Source of the DNA: Alcanivorax sp. DG881
Lineage (GTDB): Bacteria > Pseudomonadota > Gammaproteobacteria > Pseudomonadales > Alcanivoracaceae
NCBI RefSeq assembly: GCF_000155615.1
Contig: NZ_DS989915.1
Coordinates: 3,273,095 to 3,337,094, forward strand
Direction: 5' to 3'
Length of the DNA: 64,000 nt
This document shows positions 46,725-55,349 of the stretch, in pieces. Within the stretch, counting starts at the first letter, position 1. The number at the start of each line of letters is the position of its first letter. The notes below the pieces were generated by a model, which was given only the letters and a program-made list of their open reading frames with translations, was not told the DNA's origin and ran no database searches. Made by a program: the position numbers and the translations under genes.

Positions 46725-47285
46725 ATGCGTTTTATTGGATTGGTGATGTTACTTGCCGGGCTGTGGGCGAACCCGGCCATGGCTGCCGAGCAGGCCAGTG
46801 ACACAAAAGCAGCGCAAACAAAGAGCGCTGACGAAGCAGCAAAAAGCCCGGAACAACAGGCCATGGATGCCCTGGCCGAAGCGGGTATCCGCCAGGCCTT
46901 GCAGGCAATTCAGCGTTCCGGGGGCATGTACCCGTTTGGCTTGATCCGGTCTGGCGAAACGGTACAAGCGGTGGGCTATTCGGGCGAAAAAGAGGATGCG
47001 CCACCGGCTGATGAATGGGCGCGGGCATTGTTTGGCAAGTTGCGCGCCATTGGCAATGAGCAACCGGATGTGGACCTGATGGCCCTTTTTCGGCTCCATG
47101 AAATCACCAACGATAATGACGAAACAATCGTGGGTGTGTGGGCAGAAGTGGACCACCGTAACGTTCGGCCGTGGGTGATTTTTTTGCCCTTGGTGAAAAA
47201 TGAAGAAGGCAAACATGAACTGGGTGAAATGATTTATTTCGCCACTGAGCAACCGCTATTCGATAAGGCCGTAGTGGACAAGTGA
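46725..47285 (+). CDS. Secreted protein of unknown function
   Basis: 186 residues from the ATG at 46725 (AAGGTG upstream), with a clean signal peptide MRFIGLVMLLAGLWANPAMA. A Lys/Ala-rich helical linker follows (about 21-50), then a mixed alpha/beta domain (YPFGLIRSGETVQAVGYSGE, LFRLHEITNDNDETIVGVWAEVDHRNVRPWVIFLPL). It is likely periplasmic. No family was recognised. It is followed after 108 bases by two coiled-coil membrane protein genes on the same strand. Confidence 0.75.
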   Translation: MRFIGLVMLLAGLWANPAMAAEQASDTKAAQTKSADEAAKSPEQQAMDALAEAGIRQALQAIQRSGGMYPFGLIRSGETVQAVGYSGEKEDAPPADEWARALFGKLRAIGNEQPDVDLMALFRLHEITNDNDETIVGVWAEVDHRNVRPWVIFLPLVKNEEGKHELGEMIYFATEQPLFDKAVVDK

Positions 47286-47393
47286 TACGGCGGCTGACAG
47301 CACATCGGTTGAACGAAAAGTAGAGACCGTAAACGGTATTTTGGTGTGAACCTTGGCAACATATTAACCGAGGCTCTGGATTAGGATTTTGGA

Positions 47394-48254
47394 ATGACGC
47401 GAGATCGTGAAGTCAATCTCGGTGACCTGAATGAGGTTACTGTTGATGAACCCCGAGCCAACACGTCCCGTGCGGCGTCGGGTGGCAATGGCAAAAAAGC
47501 GCCTCCCGGCGGCGGCAAGCCGGCGCCGAAACCGCAGAAACTGGCATCGTCCGGTGGCGGCAATGGTGGCTGGATGGCGGCCTGCCTGGTGCTGGTGGTA
47601 CTGATTGCCGTGTTGGGCGTCTGGTTCAATAAGCAGGTGACGGGCCTGCAGGCGCAGCTGGATAATCGGCTGACGGAATCCAGCGAAAAAATGGGCAACC
47701 TTCAATCCCGTTTGTCAGCGACCGATGAAAGCCTCAACCAGTCCTCCGGCAAGCTGCTGGATACGGTTCAGTCCCACGGCAAGAAGCTGGAAGCCAATGA
47801 GGATGAAATTCGCAAGTTGTGGGATCTAAGCAACAAGCGGAATAAAGCGGCCATTGCAGAACAGAAAAAAGCGCTGAACACGCTGTCGTCTTCGGTGAAA
47901 GAAGTGAAAAAAGGGCAGGCCGGTGTGGATGGTAAATTAAAAAGCATCAGCACCGATGCCGCTGCGCTGAAAAAGCAGGTGGAAAGTGCTGTGGCGGCTG
48001 TGAACAAAAGCAGCGATCAGTGGCAGAGCCAGATCGGGCAAATGCAGACCCGGGTGGAAGTGCTGGTGGACAGCATCAAGCAGCTTGAGCGCCAGCAAGC
48101 CAACCTGAAAAACGGTTTGGACAAGGTGGAAAAAGCCCAGAGCAAGATTTCGACACTGGATTCCCGTGTGGATGATGTGGAAGCGGCGGTGGCGGCGTTT
48201 GATGCCTACCGGCTGCAGGTCAACAGCCGTCTGGATTCACTGGAAGGGCGTTGA
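47394..48254 (+). CDS. Single-pass membrane coiled-coil protein A
   Basis: 286 residues. The first about 58 residues are cytoplasmic, Gly/Pro/Lys-rich and probably disordered. One transmembrane helix follows (about 60-79, WMAACLVLVVLIAVLGVWF). The remaining about 200 residues form an almost unbroken periplasmic coiled coil with heptad patterns (LQAQLDNRLTESSEKMGNLQ, SIKQLERQQANLKNGLDKVE) and a conserved-looking end (LQVNSRLDSLEGR). Function unknown. The next gene has the same architecture. Confidence 0.75.
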   Translation: MTRDREVNLGDLNEVTVDEPRANTSRAASGGNGKKAPPGGGKPAPKPQKLASSGGGNGGWMAACLVLVVLIAVLGVWFNKQVTGLQAQLDNRLTESSEKMGNLQSRLSATDESLNQSSGKLLDTVQSHGKKLEANEDEIRKLWDLSNKRNKAAIAEQKKALNTLSSSVKEVKKGQAGVDGKLKSISTDAAALKKQVESAVAAVNKSSDQWQSQIGQMQTRVEVLVDSIKQLERQQANLKNGLDKVEKAQSKISTLDSRVDDVEAAVAAFDAYRLQVNSRLDSLEGR

Positions 48255-48351
48255 TTGGCTAACCGGCAGTGGGCTGGATTCTCCGGGGGGAGAGGCAGGC
48301 TCACTGCTGATTTCAATGTGAATAAACAATAATCAAGAAGAGCGTTTTGCC

Positions 48352-49038
48352 ATGGCCAAGATGCCGCATAGCCCGTTATCGGAAAGTAAGGCAAACCGGT
48401 TGCAGGGCTTGAACCAGGATGTGTTGGCGGTTGCGCCGCCGGCGCCATCGCCCGATACCGAGTCCGCCCCGTTTATTTCCCCGCCCCGGCAGAGGCCGGT
48501 CAACATGTCCGAAGGAGGGCGCTCCGGGCTGCTCTGGCTATCCCTGGCGTTGGGTATGGTCGCGGTTGTCCTGGCGGTGGCGTTGTGGCTGGGCCAGCGA
48601 GCCGCCAACCGTGAACTGAGCGAGGTGCGGCAACAGTACTATCAGCTCGCTGCGGAGCTGGCAGAACAGACCTCCCGTTCCTCAACGGCGCCGCGGGCCT
48701 CTGCCGGAACATCCGCTGATGTGGCTGCGTCGGTGCGTGATGACCTGCGCCAGTTGAGCGCCAAGGTCCGTGGGCTCACCGTGGCGGTGGCCAAATTGAA
48801 CAGCGCTGATAACGGCGAGGCGACAGTGGCACTGGAGAAACGTCTGGATGGGTTGGGTGTCAGCGTCAAGGCGTTGTCGTCGCGAGTGAGTGCGTTGGCG
48901 AATACGCGGCCACAGGTGCAGCCGGTCGTGCAGCCAGTGTCACAGCAGGATAATTCCCGGTTGAGTACGCTGCAAAACCGGGTCAGCAAAATCGATCAGG
49001 ATCTGCAGGCGCTTTACCGTATTCTGCAGGGCGGTTAA
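48352..49038 (+). CDS. Single-pass membrane coiled-coil protein B
   Basis: 228 residues: a Pro/Ser-rich cytoplasmic head (about 1-57), one transmembrane helix (about 60-80, LLWLSLALGMVAVVLAVALWL), then a periplasmic coiled coil (LSEVRQQYYQLAAELAEQ onward). The Gln/Val-rich joint is VQPVVQPVSQQDNS and the C-terminal heptads are LSTLQNRVSKIDQDLQALYRIL. Same topology as the preceding protein, with little direct sequence identity. The 97-base gap between them has no terminator, so they are probably co-expressed and may interact. Confidence 0.75.
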   Translation: MAKMPHSPLSESKANRLQGLNQDVLAVAPPAPSPDTESAPFISPPRQRPVNMSEGGRSGLLWLSLALGMVAVVLAVALWLGQRAANRELSEVRQQYYQLAAELAEQTSRSSTAPRASAGTSADVAASVRDDLRQLSAKVRGLTVAVAKLNSADNGEATVALEKRLDGLGVSVKALSSRVSALANTRPQVQPVVQPVSQQDNSRLSTLQNRVSKIDQDLQALYRILQGG

Positions 49039-49091
49039 CCGGCTGGCGGGGCTGGTAATTAGCCGATAGCCTGCTAGAATAGCCGCCCACT

Positions 49092-49176
<85 letters not shown>

Positions 49177-49183
49177 CACAAAG

Positions 49184-49216
49184 AAAGGCCGCAACAGCTT
49201 GCTGTTGCGGCCTTTT
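49184..49216 (+). terminator. Rho-independent terminator after tRNA-Leu
   Basis: AAAGGCCGCAACAGC and its complement GCTGTTGCGGCCTTT flank a 2-base centre; TTTT follows. Confidence 0.93.
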
Positions 49217-49416
49217 GCGTTTTCTCTCCCTGTAAAAAATATGCTCAAGTGTCGCAATACTGTCGGTGGCATGGAGCTCCTGGATACGCCAGCCGTTATT
49301 CCGCCGCTTGCGGATTTATGCCAGAAAAATTCTGGGCTTTATGACTGAGCAGGGCGGGTATGCCAATGGCATCCCGCCGGGTGGTGGAGAACCGAGGGTT
49401 CTCCATTGCACAGGCA

Positions 49417-51648
49417 CTAGAAGTTGTAGCGAACATCCATGTTGATGGAGCGGCCCGGTTCCAGCAGGGGTTCCACAGTGGCGAATTCCTGGCCATAGCT
49501 GGCGCGCTCGGTGTATTCCTCGTTGTTCAGGTTGTCCACTGACAGGCGCAGGGACAGGGCATCGATGGGGGTGTAGTTCACGTACACATCGACCACGGTG
49601 TAACTGTCCTGCTTTTCCCCAAGGCCACGGGACTCCAGGTCATCATTCTCCAGGGCGATTTCCGTGGTCAGGCCCAGGGCCCATTGTGTGTTCGGCCAGT
49701 AGAGTTCACCGCTGATGGCCACCTGTTCACCCAGCGGCACGGTGAAATAGTTGCCGTCGTAAGAAGTGGCAAATTCGTCATCCATTTTGGATTCGATATC
49801 GGCGTAGGTCACTGCCAGTCGGCCCAGGTCGGCACGGTAACCAACAGTGGTGTCGAAGCCGTTGATATCAAAGTCCGAGAACAGATCCGGGCCACCGCCA
49901 TAGGTGGGCACGCGGGCATCGCGCAGGCCGGTTTCGAACTGATTCGCTTCGACGAAGAAACCGTTCCAGTTGGCCTTGAACCCCACGGTGTGGTTGTGGG
50001 ACTGCACCGGTTTCATGTCGTTATAAACCCAGGCGCCGTTGAGAATAAAGTTCTCGGCCAGCGCAGTGCCACCCCAGACATCCGCGTAACCGGCATTGAT
50101 GGCAAAGTGTTCGTTGAAATGAAATTCGGCGAAGACGTTGCTGCTGGTGCCTTCGTCTTCATGGTTGGAGTCATCGGTGCCGGTGAAATCCTGCTGGTCA
50201 TAACGCAGGCCGTAGGACAGGTCCAGGCGCTGGAACAGCGTTTGGCGGAACTGCACGAATGCGCCGGTGTTTTCGGCTTTTTCTTCCAGGTCCGGATCTC
50301 CCGCGTACTGGAACAGGGCGCTGTCATCGTAGTAGTCCATGCCGGCGGTGATATCCACGAAACCGGTGTGGAAGGTGTTTTTGGCGGTGGCCGAGACGCT
50401 TTCGGTGATGCCGGTGTATTCCACGGTGGTGTTGGGGGCGGCCAGCGGGTTTTCGCTGGTGACCAGCTCGGTCTCGTTATTGGCGAGAGTCACTTCCGGG
50501 TTCCACAGGCCACTGCCTTTCAAGCGGCTGTAACCGAGCACGGTGTTCTGGCGGGTCAGGTCATAGTTGCGTGATGCCGGCACTGGACGCCCGGCGGTGA
50601 GGCCGGAAAAATTGGCTCGATAGGGGCGCTCGGAATCGTCGTTGACCACTTCGTGGCTCAGTTCGATTCGGCCGATGTCGGCATTCTCGTAGGCCAGCTT
50701 GGCCAGGCCGCTGAGCAACCCGGGCTCGGTGTAGGGCACGTTATCGCCGTTGGCATCTTCGTAGTGATTGCCCTCTACCTGCTTCACATAACCCAGTGCT
50801 TCGAAACCGTTACTGCGACCGAACAGGGAGCCGGCCGTGGTGACGGCATCGCCATTGGAGGCATAGCGGCCGTTCAGGAAGCCACCCAGGTTATCACCAG
50901 GGGCGAGCATATCGGCCACATCCACGGTTTCGTATTTCAGTGCGCCGCCCAGTGCGCCGGGGCCGTCATCGGCAGAGGCTACGCCGGCGGCGGCACTGGC
51001 GGACTTCAGAAGAGAAGGGTCAATCAGGTTGGTGGCGTTGTGGTGGAACACCTTGTTGTTCTGCCGGGCGCCATCCACGGTGACCAGCATGGCGGTTTCT
51101 TCCACACCGCGCACATAGACCTTTTCGTTGACCGGTATGGAGCCGCCCACAGAAACCGAGGCCTCGTTCTTGAACAGGTCCTTGGTGTCCTGGGGCTGCT
51201 GTCGTGAAATATCGCTGTAGTCGTAATCAAGAATATTCTGCAGGTTGTCACCATTGGTCGCACTGACGTTAACCGGCTCCAACGTGGAAACGCTGTTGTT
51301 GGCTTTGGCCAGTGAAAACGATCCATCCGGCTGTGCCTTTGCCACCAGGCCGGTGCCGGCGAGAATCTGGCTCAGACCCTGGGCCGGGGTGTAGCTGCCC
51401 TGCAGGCCCTGACTCTGTTTGCCTGCGGCCAGCTGGATGTCTCCGGCAATCAGGGTGCCGGAGGCAGTGGCAAAGCGGGTCAGGACGGTATTCAGGGGCC
51501 CGGCCGCGATATTGTATTGCTGCTGGCCGGTTTCTGCCTGGGCAGGAAGAGCCAGGGTCAGGGCGAGGGGAAAGGTCAGGCCCATGGCAAGGCGCAGTGT
51601 CATTGCCCGCAATGCGGGTCGGGCAGGTTGGTAACGGCTCACGGTCAC
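49417..51648 (-). CDS. TonB-dependent receptor with STN signalling domain (heme/iron type)
   Basis: 743 residues. Signal region (LRLAMGLTFPLALTLALPAQA), then a secretin/TonB N-terminal (STN) domain at about 45-115 (YNIAAGPLNTVLTRFATASG, LAGTGLVAKAQPDGSFSL). The plug domain has KVYVRGVEETAMLVTVDGARQ and SADDGPGALGGALKYET, then the barrel and a C-terminal Phe (MDVRYNF). The STN domain contacts FecR to pass a ligand signal inward. The plug sequence resembles heme/hemoglobin receptors (VDGA, FHHN, DGPGALGG). Typical heme-receptor FRAP and NPNL motifs were not seen, so heme is only the leading guess. fecR and fecI lie directly upstream on the same strand. Confidence 0.85.
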   Translation of the reverse strand: MTVSRYQPARPALRAMTLRLAMGLTFPLALTLALPAQAETGQQQYNIAAGPLNTVLTRFATASGTLIAGDIQLAAGKQSQGLQGSYTPAQGLSQILAGTGLVAKAQPDGSFSLAKANNSVSTLEPVNVSATNGDNLQNILDYDYSDISRQQPQDTKDLFKNEASVSVGGSIPVNEKVYVRGVEETAMLVTVDGARQNNKVFHHNATNLIDPSLLKSASAAAGVASADDGPGALGGALKYETVDVADMLAPGDNLGGFLNGRYASNGDAVTTAGSLFGRSNGFEALGYVKQVEGNHYEDANGDNVPYTEPGLLSGLAKLAYENADIGRIELSHEVVNDDSERPYRANFSGLTAGRPVPASRNYDLTRQNTVLGYSRLKGSGLWNPEVTLANNETELVTSENPLAAPNTTVEYTGITESVSATAKNTFHTGFVDITAGMDYYDDSALFQYAGDPDLEEKAENTGAFVQFRQTLFQRLDLSYGLRYDQQDFTGTDDSNHEDEGTSSNVFAEFHFNEHFAINAGYADVWGGTALAENFILNGAWVYNDMKPVQSHNHTVGFKANWNGFFVEANQFETGLRDARVPTYGGGPDLFSDFDINGFDTTVGYRADLGRLAVTYADIESKMDDEFATSYDGNYFTVPLGEQVAISGELYWPNTQWALGLTTEIALENDDLESRGLGEKQDSYTVVDVYVNYTPIDALSLRLSVDNLNNEEYTERASYGQEFATVEPLLEPGRSINMDVRYNF

Positions 51649-51745
51649 TCCAGTATTATCAGGATTGTGGTGCCCCTTTTTGTCGGGACTTACTGATATA
51701 TCGAATAGCGCCCTGCAAAGCGGAAAAGTTTTTTCGTTTTTTTGC

Positions 51746-52726
51746 TCAGGGGGTGGCGGGGTGGATATTGGTCCAGCCGGGCAGGGGGCGGGTGACCCGA
51801 ATGGGCAGCGCGGATGCCAGCATGTCCAGAGCCTGCTGTGGATCGGTCAGCGGGAAGCCCCCGAACACGCGCAGGTCGGCCACTGCCGGGGACAGGTTGA
51901 TGTAGCCATGCTGGTAGCGCCCGAGTTCATCGACCAGGTCGCCCAGGCGGATATCGTCTGCCACCAGAATCCCCTTGTGCCAGGTTTCCCGTGCGGGGTC
52001 GGCGGGGTGAATCGGTTGCAGGGCGTTGGCGGAAAAACGGGTTTGTTGCTGAGGGTGCAGGACGCTTTTCTGCCGTGCCTGGTTGGTGATTTCCACCGCG
52101 CCGTCGTAGACCGCAAGGAAGGTCGTGTCTGTTTCCCGGCACACGGTGAAACGGGTGCCCAGTGGCTGGAGCTGACCTTGCGGTGTGAACACCACCAGTG
52201 GGCGCGGGTCTGCCTTGCCGGTTTCAATCAGCACTTCGCCCTGTATCACCTGGATGTGCCGCTGGGGGCCGTCCAGTACCGTATTGATGGCGCTGTTGGT
52301 GTTCAGCCACAGGCGGCTGCCGTCGGCCAGTTCCAGGGCGCGGATTTCGCCCGTGCCGGTGCGGTACTGTGCGTTCCAGCCCGCCACCAGGGTGGGCAGC
52401 GGGCTGTGCCGCCAACTCATCCAGCCCAGGCCGCCGGTGCCGATGGCCAGAGCCAGGCCGGTAATGACGCTGCGGCGCTGGATACGGTTGTGGCGGGCCT
52501 GTTTCAGGGTGGCTTCGGTATGCGCCGGGTGGTTGGCACTGGCGGTGCTGAATTGTTGTTCAATGTGCTCCACCATCTGCCAGCCGCGCAGGTGGTCCGG
52601 GTGCTGGCGGAGCCATTGCTGCCAGCGCAGCTTGTCGCTTTCGCAGGCCTGCCCGGAGCGCAGCAGGGCAAACCAGTCGGCGGCGTCACTGAGAATCTGG
52701 TGGTCAATGTGTGCTGTGCCGTTCAT
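51746..52726 (-). CDS. fecR: FecR-family anti-sigma/sigma-regulator
   Basis: 326 residues. The N-terminal DUF4880 cytoplasmic segment (ADWFALLRSGQ, LRWQQWLRQHPDHLRGWQ) binds the sigma factor. One transmembrane helix lies near 86-104 (SVITGLALAIGTGGLGWMSW). The periplasmic FecR domain has ALELADGSRLWLNTNSAI and PLGTRFTVCRE, and the C-terminal STN-like interaction domain has LVDELGRYQHGYINL. Its ATG overlaps the fecI stop by four bases. It relays receptor occupancy to FecI. Confidence 0.93.
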   Translation of the reverse strand: MNGTAHIDHQILSDAADWFALLRSGQACESDKLRWQQWLRQHPDHLRGWQMVEHIEQQFSTASANHPAHTEATLKQARHNRIQRRSVITGLALAIGTGGLGWMSWRHSPLPTLVAGWNAQYRTGTGEIRALELADGSRLWLNTNSAINTVLDGPQRHIQVIQGEVLIETGKADPRPLVVFTPQGQLQPLGTRFTVCRETDTTFLAVYDGAVEITNQARQKSVLHPQQQTRFSANALQPIHPADPARETWHKGILVADDIRLGDLVDELGRYQHGYINLSPAVADLRVFGGFPLTDPQQALDMLASALPIRVTRPLPGWTNIHPATP

Positions 52727-53259
52727 GGCTGGGCGGCCACGCAGGTGCCTTCCAGTCGGGCCTGCAGGCGCAGGCAGGCAAGCATGGCCCTGGACAGGTA
52801 ATTGCGCACGGTCCGTTCGGATACGCCCAGCTGTGTGGCGATTTCCTTGCCGGTGAGGCCATGCACCATGGACTGGATAAAGGCATGGGCCACCGCTTCG
52901 GGTAAGCGGCGGAGCATGGTGTCGACTTCCACCAGGGCTTCCAGGGCAGCGGTTTGCTGTTCAGCGGATGGGCTTTCCGGTTCGGGCAGGTGGAGCAGGG
53001 TATCCAGCCAGGCCTGCTCGATTTCCCGGCGCCGCCACAAATCCACACACAGGCCACGGGCCATGCGGCTCAAGTAGGCACGGGCAGTGTGGTGGTTCAG
53101 GTGGCGAGGTTTGCTGAGCAGGCGAATAAAGGCGTCGTGGGCCAGGTCGGCGGCATCATCACGGCTGTCAAGACGCCGCTGCAATATGCAATGCAGCCAA
53201 CTGTGGTAGTCGGTATACAGCGTTTCCACTGACAGGGATTCCTGCGCCACCCCGGACAT
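52723..53259 (-). CDS. fecI: FecI-family ECF sigma factor
   Basis: 178 residues. Region 2 (LAHDAFIRLLSKPRHLNHHTARAYLSRMARGLCVDLWRRR) and region 4 (LPEAVAHAFIQSMVHGLTGKEIATQLGVSERTVRNYL) are clear. These sigmas direct transcription of the cognate TonB receptor, here the gene two positions downstream. Fur-box-like sequence lies in the divergent region upstream, predicting iron-dependent repression. Confidence 0.94.
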   Translation of the reverse strand: MSGVAQESLSVETLYTDYHSWLHCILQRRLDSRDDAADLAHDAFIRLLSKPRHLNHHTARAYLSRMARGLCVDLWRRREIEQAWLDTLLHLPEPESPSAEQQTAALEALVEVDTMLRRLPEAVAHAFIQSMVHGLTGKEIATQLGVSERTVRNYLSRAMLACLRLQARLEGTCVAAQP

Positions 53260-53308
53260 GATCCCGCCCCCCAGCGTTGTTCTGTAAAGAATGAATGCCG
53301 AATACTAT

Positions 53309-53347
53309 TTGAGAATGGATATCATTACAATAATGAGAATGAAACGC
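53309..53347. promoter_or_regulatory. Two overlapping Fur-box-like sequences
   Basis: GAGAATGGATATCATTACA (53311-53329) matches 13 of 19 positions of the Fur consensus GATAATGATAATCATTATC. AATAATGAGAAT (53329-53340) matches 10 of 12 of its first part. They lie between divergent fecI and the Fur-family gene, so both directions could be iron-regulated. Counts were made by eye. Confidence 0.7.
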
Positions 53348-53465
53348 ATGGTATGACGCCTGCCCTGGTTTCCGTTTTTATCCGAGAAAAAATGTCACCA
53401 TCGGTGGGCGTCATTCGTCTTCTATAGAGACAGGGAAAAAATGCGCGATGCAGAAGGAGCTGAAG

Positions 53466-53966
53466 ATGGCAGGTAAAGGCATGGATGAGGCCCCGGGGCT
53501 GACCGTTGAGGTGAGTGAGGGAGAAGAACGTGGCGGGGCGGCCAAGAGTAATGAGCAATGGTTGACCGGTGCGGGGCTGAAAGCCACGTTGCCGCGGGTG
53601 CGGATCCTGCAGCACCTGAAAGCCGCCCACGATGAGCAGCGCCATCTGGGCGCTGAAGAAATCTATGCCCGCTTGTATCAGGCAGGGGAAAGGATTGGCA
53701 TCTCTACCATTTACCGGGTGTTGCTGAATCTGGAGCAGGTGGGGCTGGTCACCCGCCATCAGTTTTCCCAGGGGGCGGTGAGCCGCTGTGTGTACGAGCT
53801 GTCATTCGGTGAACGCCATGACCACATGGTGTGCGTGGAAACGGAGCGGGTGATTGAATTCCGTGATCCGGTCATCGAGGCGCGGCAGGAGCAGATTGCC
53901 CAGGCCCACGGCTATGAGGTCGTTGGCCGGGAGTTGGTGATCCGGGTTCGCCGTATCACGCCGTAG
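53466..53966 (+). CDS. Fur-family transcriptional regulator
   Basis: 166 residues from the ATG at 53466, set by AGAAGGAGC; an ATG 18 bases earlier lacks a site. An extra N-terminal extension of about 33 residues precedes the winged helix (AGLKATLPRVRILQHLKAA, GISTIYRVLLNLEQVGLV). The metal-binding dimerisation domain has HDHMVCVETERVIEFRD, including HDH at 118-120 and a single Cys123. The second Cys of the structural CxxC is absent, as in P. aeruginosa Fur, and there is no C-terminal Cys pair. Its place beside fecIR and its own Fur-box region suggest a dedicated iron or heme regulator. Whether it is the cell's only Fur cannot be judged here. Confidence 0.88.
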   Translation: MAGKGMDEAPGLTVEVSEGEERGGAAKSNEQWLTGAGLKATLPRVRILQHLKAAHDEQRHLGAEEIYARLYQAGERIGISTIYRVLLNLEQVGLVTRHQFSQGAVSRCVYELSFGERHDHMVCVETERVIEFRDPVIEARQEQIAQAHGYEVVGRELVIRVRRITP

Positions 53967-54053
53967 CCGGCAGCGCGCGGCGCTTGTCAGACAAGCGGTC
54001 TGCCCGTGTCTTGTGCTGGCCCGGCTGGGTGGGTACAACCATAGATAGTCGGT

Positions 54054-54305
54054 ATGGGAGGCACGGTGCGAGATACGATACAAGACAGCCACGATGACAA
54101 TAACAGTCGCAATCGTCGCGAAGAGGCGTCGCGCTCGCCGCTACGGCGCGTGCTGGAAAAGGAAAAGCTGATGCTGCTGGCGTTGGTGGCTCTGGTTGCG
54201 GGCGCGTTGATGCTGGGCTTCTTTGCACACTCGGAAGGGATCGAGGCGCGCACGGCCCTGAAAGATATCCACGTAACCCTGACTCAGGCGGCCAATTCCC
54301 TTTAG
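54054..54305 (+). CDS. Small membrane protein, unknown
   Basis: 83 residues: a charged N-terminal half (DSHDDNNSRNRREEASRSPLRR) and one transmembrane helix (about 40-58, LMLLALVALVAGALMLGFF). A short periplasmic tail (EARTALKDIHVTLTQAANSL) follows. The codon pattern and hydrophobic helix look genuine, but the ribosome site is weak. No family recognised. It follows the Fur-family gene after 87 bases. Confidence 0.55.
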   Translation: MGGTVRDTIQDSHDDNNSRNRREEASRSPLRRVLEKEKLMLLALVALVAGALMLGFFAHSEGIEARTALKDIHVTLTQAANSL

Positions 54306-54364
54306 GACGCCTCTGCACGACGCCTGTTGTGTTCAGCAATACGGCGCTTGATCAGGGGCAACAA

Positions 54365-54388
54365 GGCCGGGATGTCCCCGGCCTGTTT
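54365..54388. terminator. Possible terminator between convergent genes
   Basis: GGCCGGG-ATGTC-CCCGGCC followed by TGTTT. The stem is GC-rich but the T-run is poor. It lies between the small membrane protein gene (+) and the patatin gene (-). Confidence 0.5.
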
Positions 54389-54399
54389 CCGTTAGCTCA

Positions 54400-55347
54400 T
54401 CAGCCTATGGCCATGCGTACCGTTTCTGCGGTGGTGATTTGCGCCGTGTCGTAGACCTGCCGGCGTCGTTTCGGGTCCATCATGTTGTAACCGAAAGCGT
54501 TCAGATCCTGCGCATTGGGTTCGATGCGGATGACGCGCTTGCCGCTTTTTTCCAGCAAGGCCACTTCCCGGTCCACGATTGTGGTCATGTAGCGGCGCAC
54601 CCGCCGTTCTATCTTCATCAACGGAGAGCGGGGCTGGTCCGGCTGGCGTGAGGCCATGGGGGCCAGCACGATCACTTCATCCACTGCACTGTCGGCCAGC
54701 AGGTCTGCGGAAGTGGGCGAGGCGACGCCGCCATCAATGTAGGTGCGGTCGGCCACGGTGACCGGCGGACACCAGAATGGCACCCCATAGGATGCGCACA
54801 CCGCATCGGCAATGGTGGCGCTGGGCGCGCCGCCCTTGCCGAAAGGAATCCGTTTGCCGCTGTCTGTGTCCACCGCCATGATCCAGGTGGCCGGGTGGTT
54901 GACCCAGTCCTTGCCGGCGGTGGCGGTATTGACCAGCTGACGGAAGGGGGCCATGTCGAACTGCCCGCGTGGCAGCAGCCCGCAGATCGCTGTCAGCGGC
55001 GAAATCTCTCCGCGCAATCCTTTCAGTGCCAGTTTGGCGCCGGTAAACCGGGCCCCGGGCAAGGGCGGTAGTGCGCCGCCGGTATCGGTGTCGTGGTCCC
55101 ATTGGCAGTGGTCGCTGGTGCCTTGTTGGCAGTCGCGCAATTGGGCCACGGACACGCCGCTACCCAGCAGGGTGGCGAGCACGGCACCGGCGGAGGTACC
55201 TACCAGAATGTCCGCATCGCGGGCGTCCCAGTTCAGTTGCTGTTGCAGATGGTGAAGAGCAGCAATGGACCAGGCGCCGCCGGCGACGCCACCACAGCCG
55301 ATGACCAAAGCCCGGCGTGGTGAAGATGAAGAGGCAGAATCAGCCAT
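54400..55347 (-). CDS. Patatin-like phospholipase/esterase
   Basis: 315 residues, no signal peptide. The patatin catalytic dyad is intact: oxyanion loop GCGGVAGGAW (17-26), Ser52 in GTSAG and Asp205 in DGG. The family hydrolyses acyl esters of lipids. It is the last gene of the tetR-SDR-BVMO-patatin operon, 2 bases after the BVMO stop. A plausible task is hydrolysis of the ester the BVMO makes, or release of fatty acids. It could instead be an ordinary lipase. Confidence 0.9.
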   Translation of the reverse strand: MADSASSSSPRRALVIGCGGVAGGAWSIAALHHLQQQLNWDARDADILVGTSAGAVLATLLGSGVSVAQLRDCQQGTSDHCQWDHDTDTGGALPPLPGARFTGAKLALKGLRGEISPLTAICGLLPRGQFDMAPFRQLVNTATAGKDWVNHPATWIMAVDTDSGKRIPFGKGGAPSATIADAVCASYGVPFWCPPVTVADRTYIDGGVASPTSADLLADSAVDEVIVLAPMASRQPDQPRSPLMKIERRVRRYMTTIVDREVALLEKSGKRVIRIEPNAQDLNAFGYNMMDPKRRRQVYDTAQITTAETVRMAIG

Positions 55348-55349
55348 GA

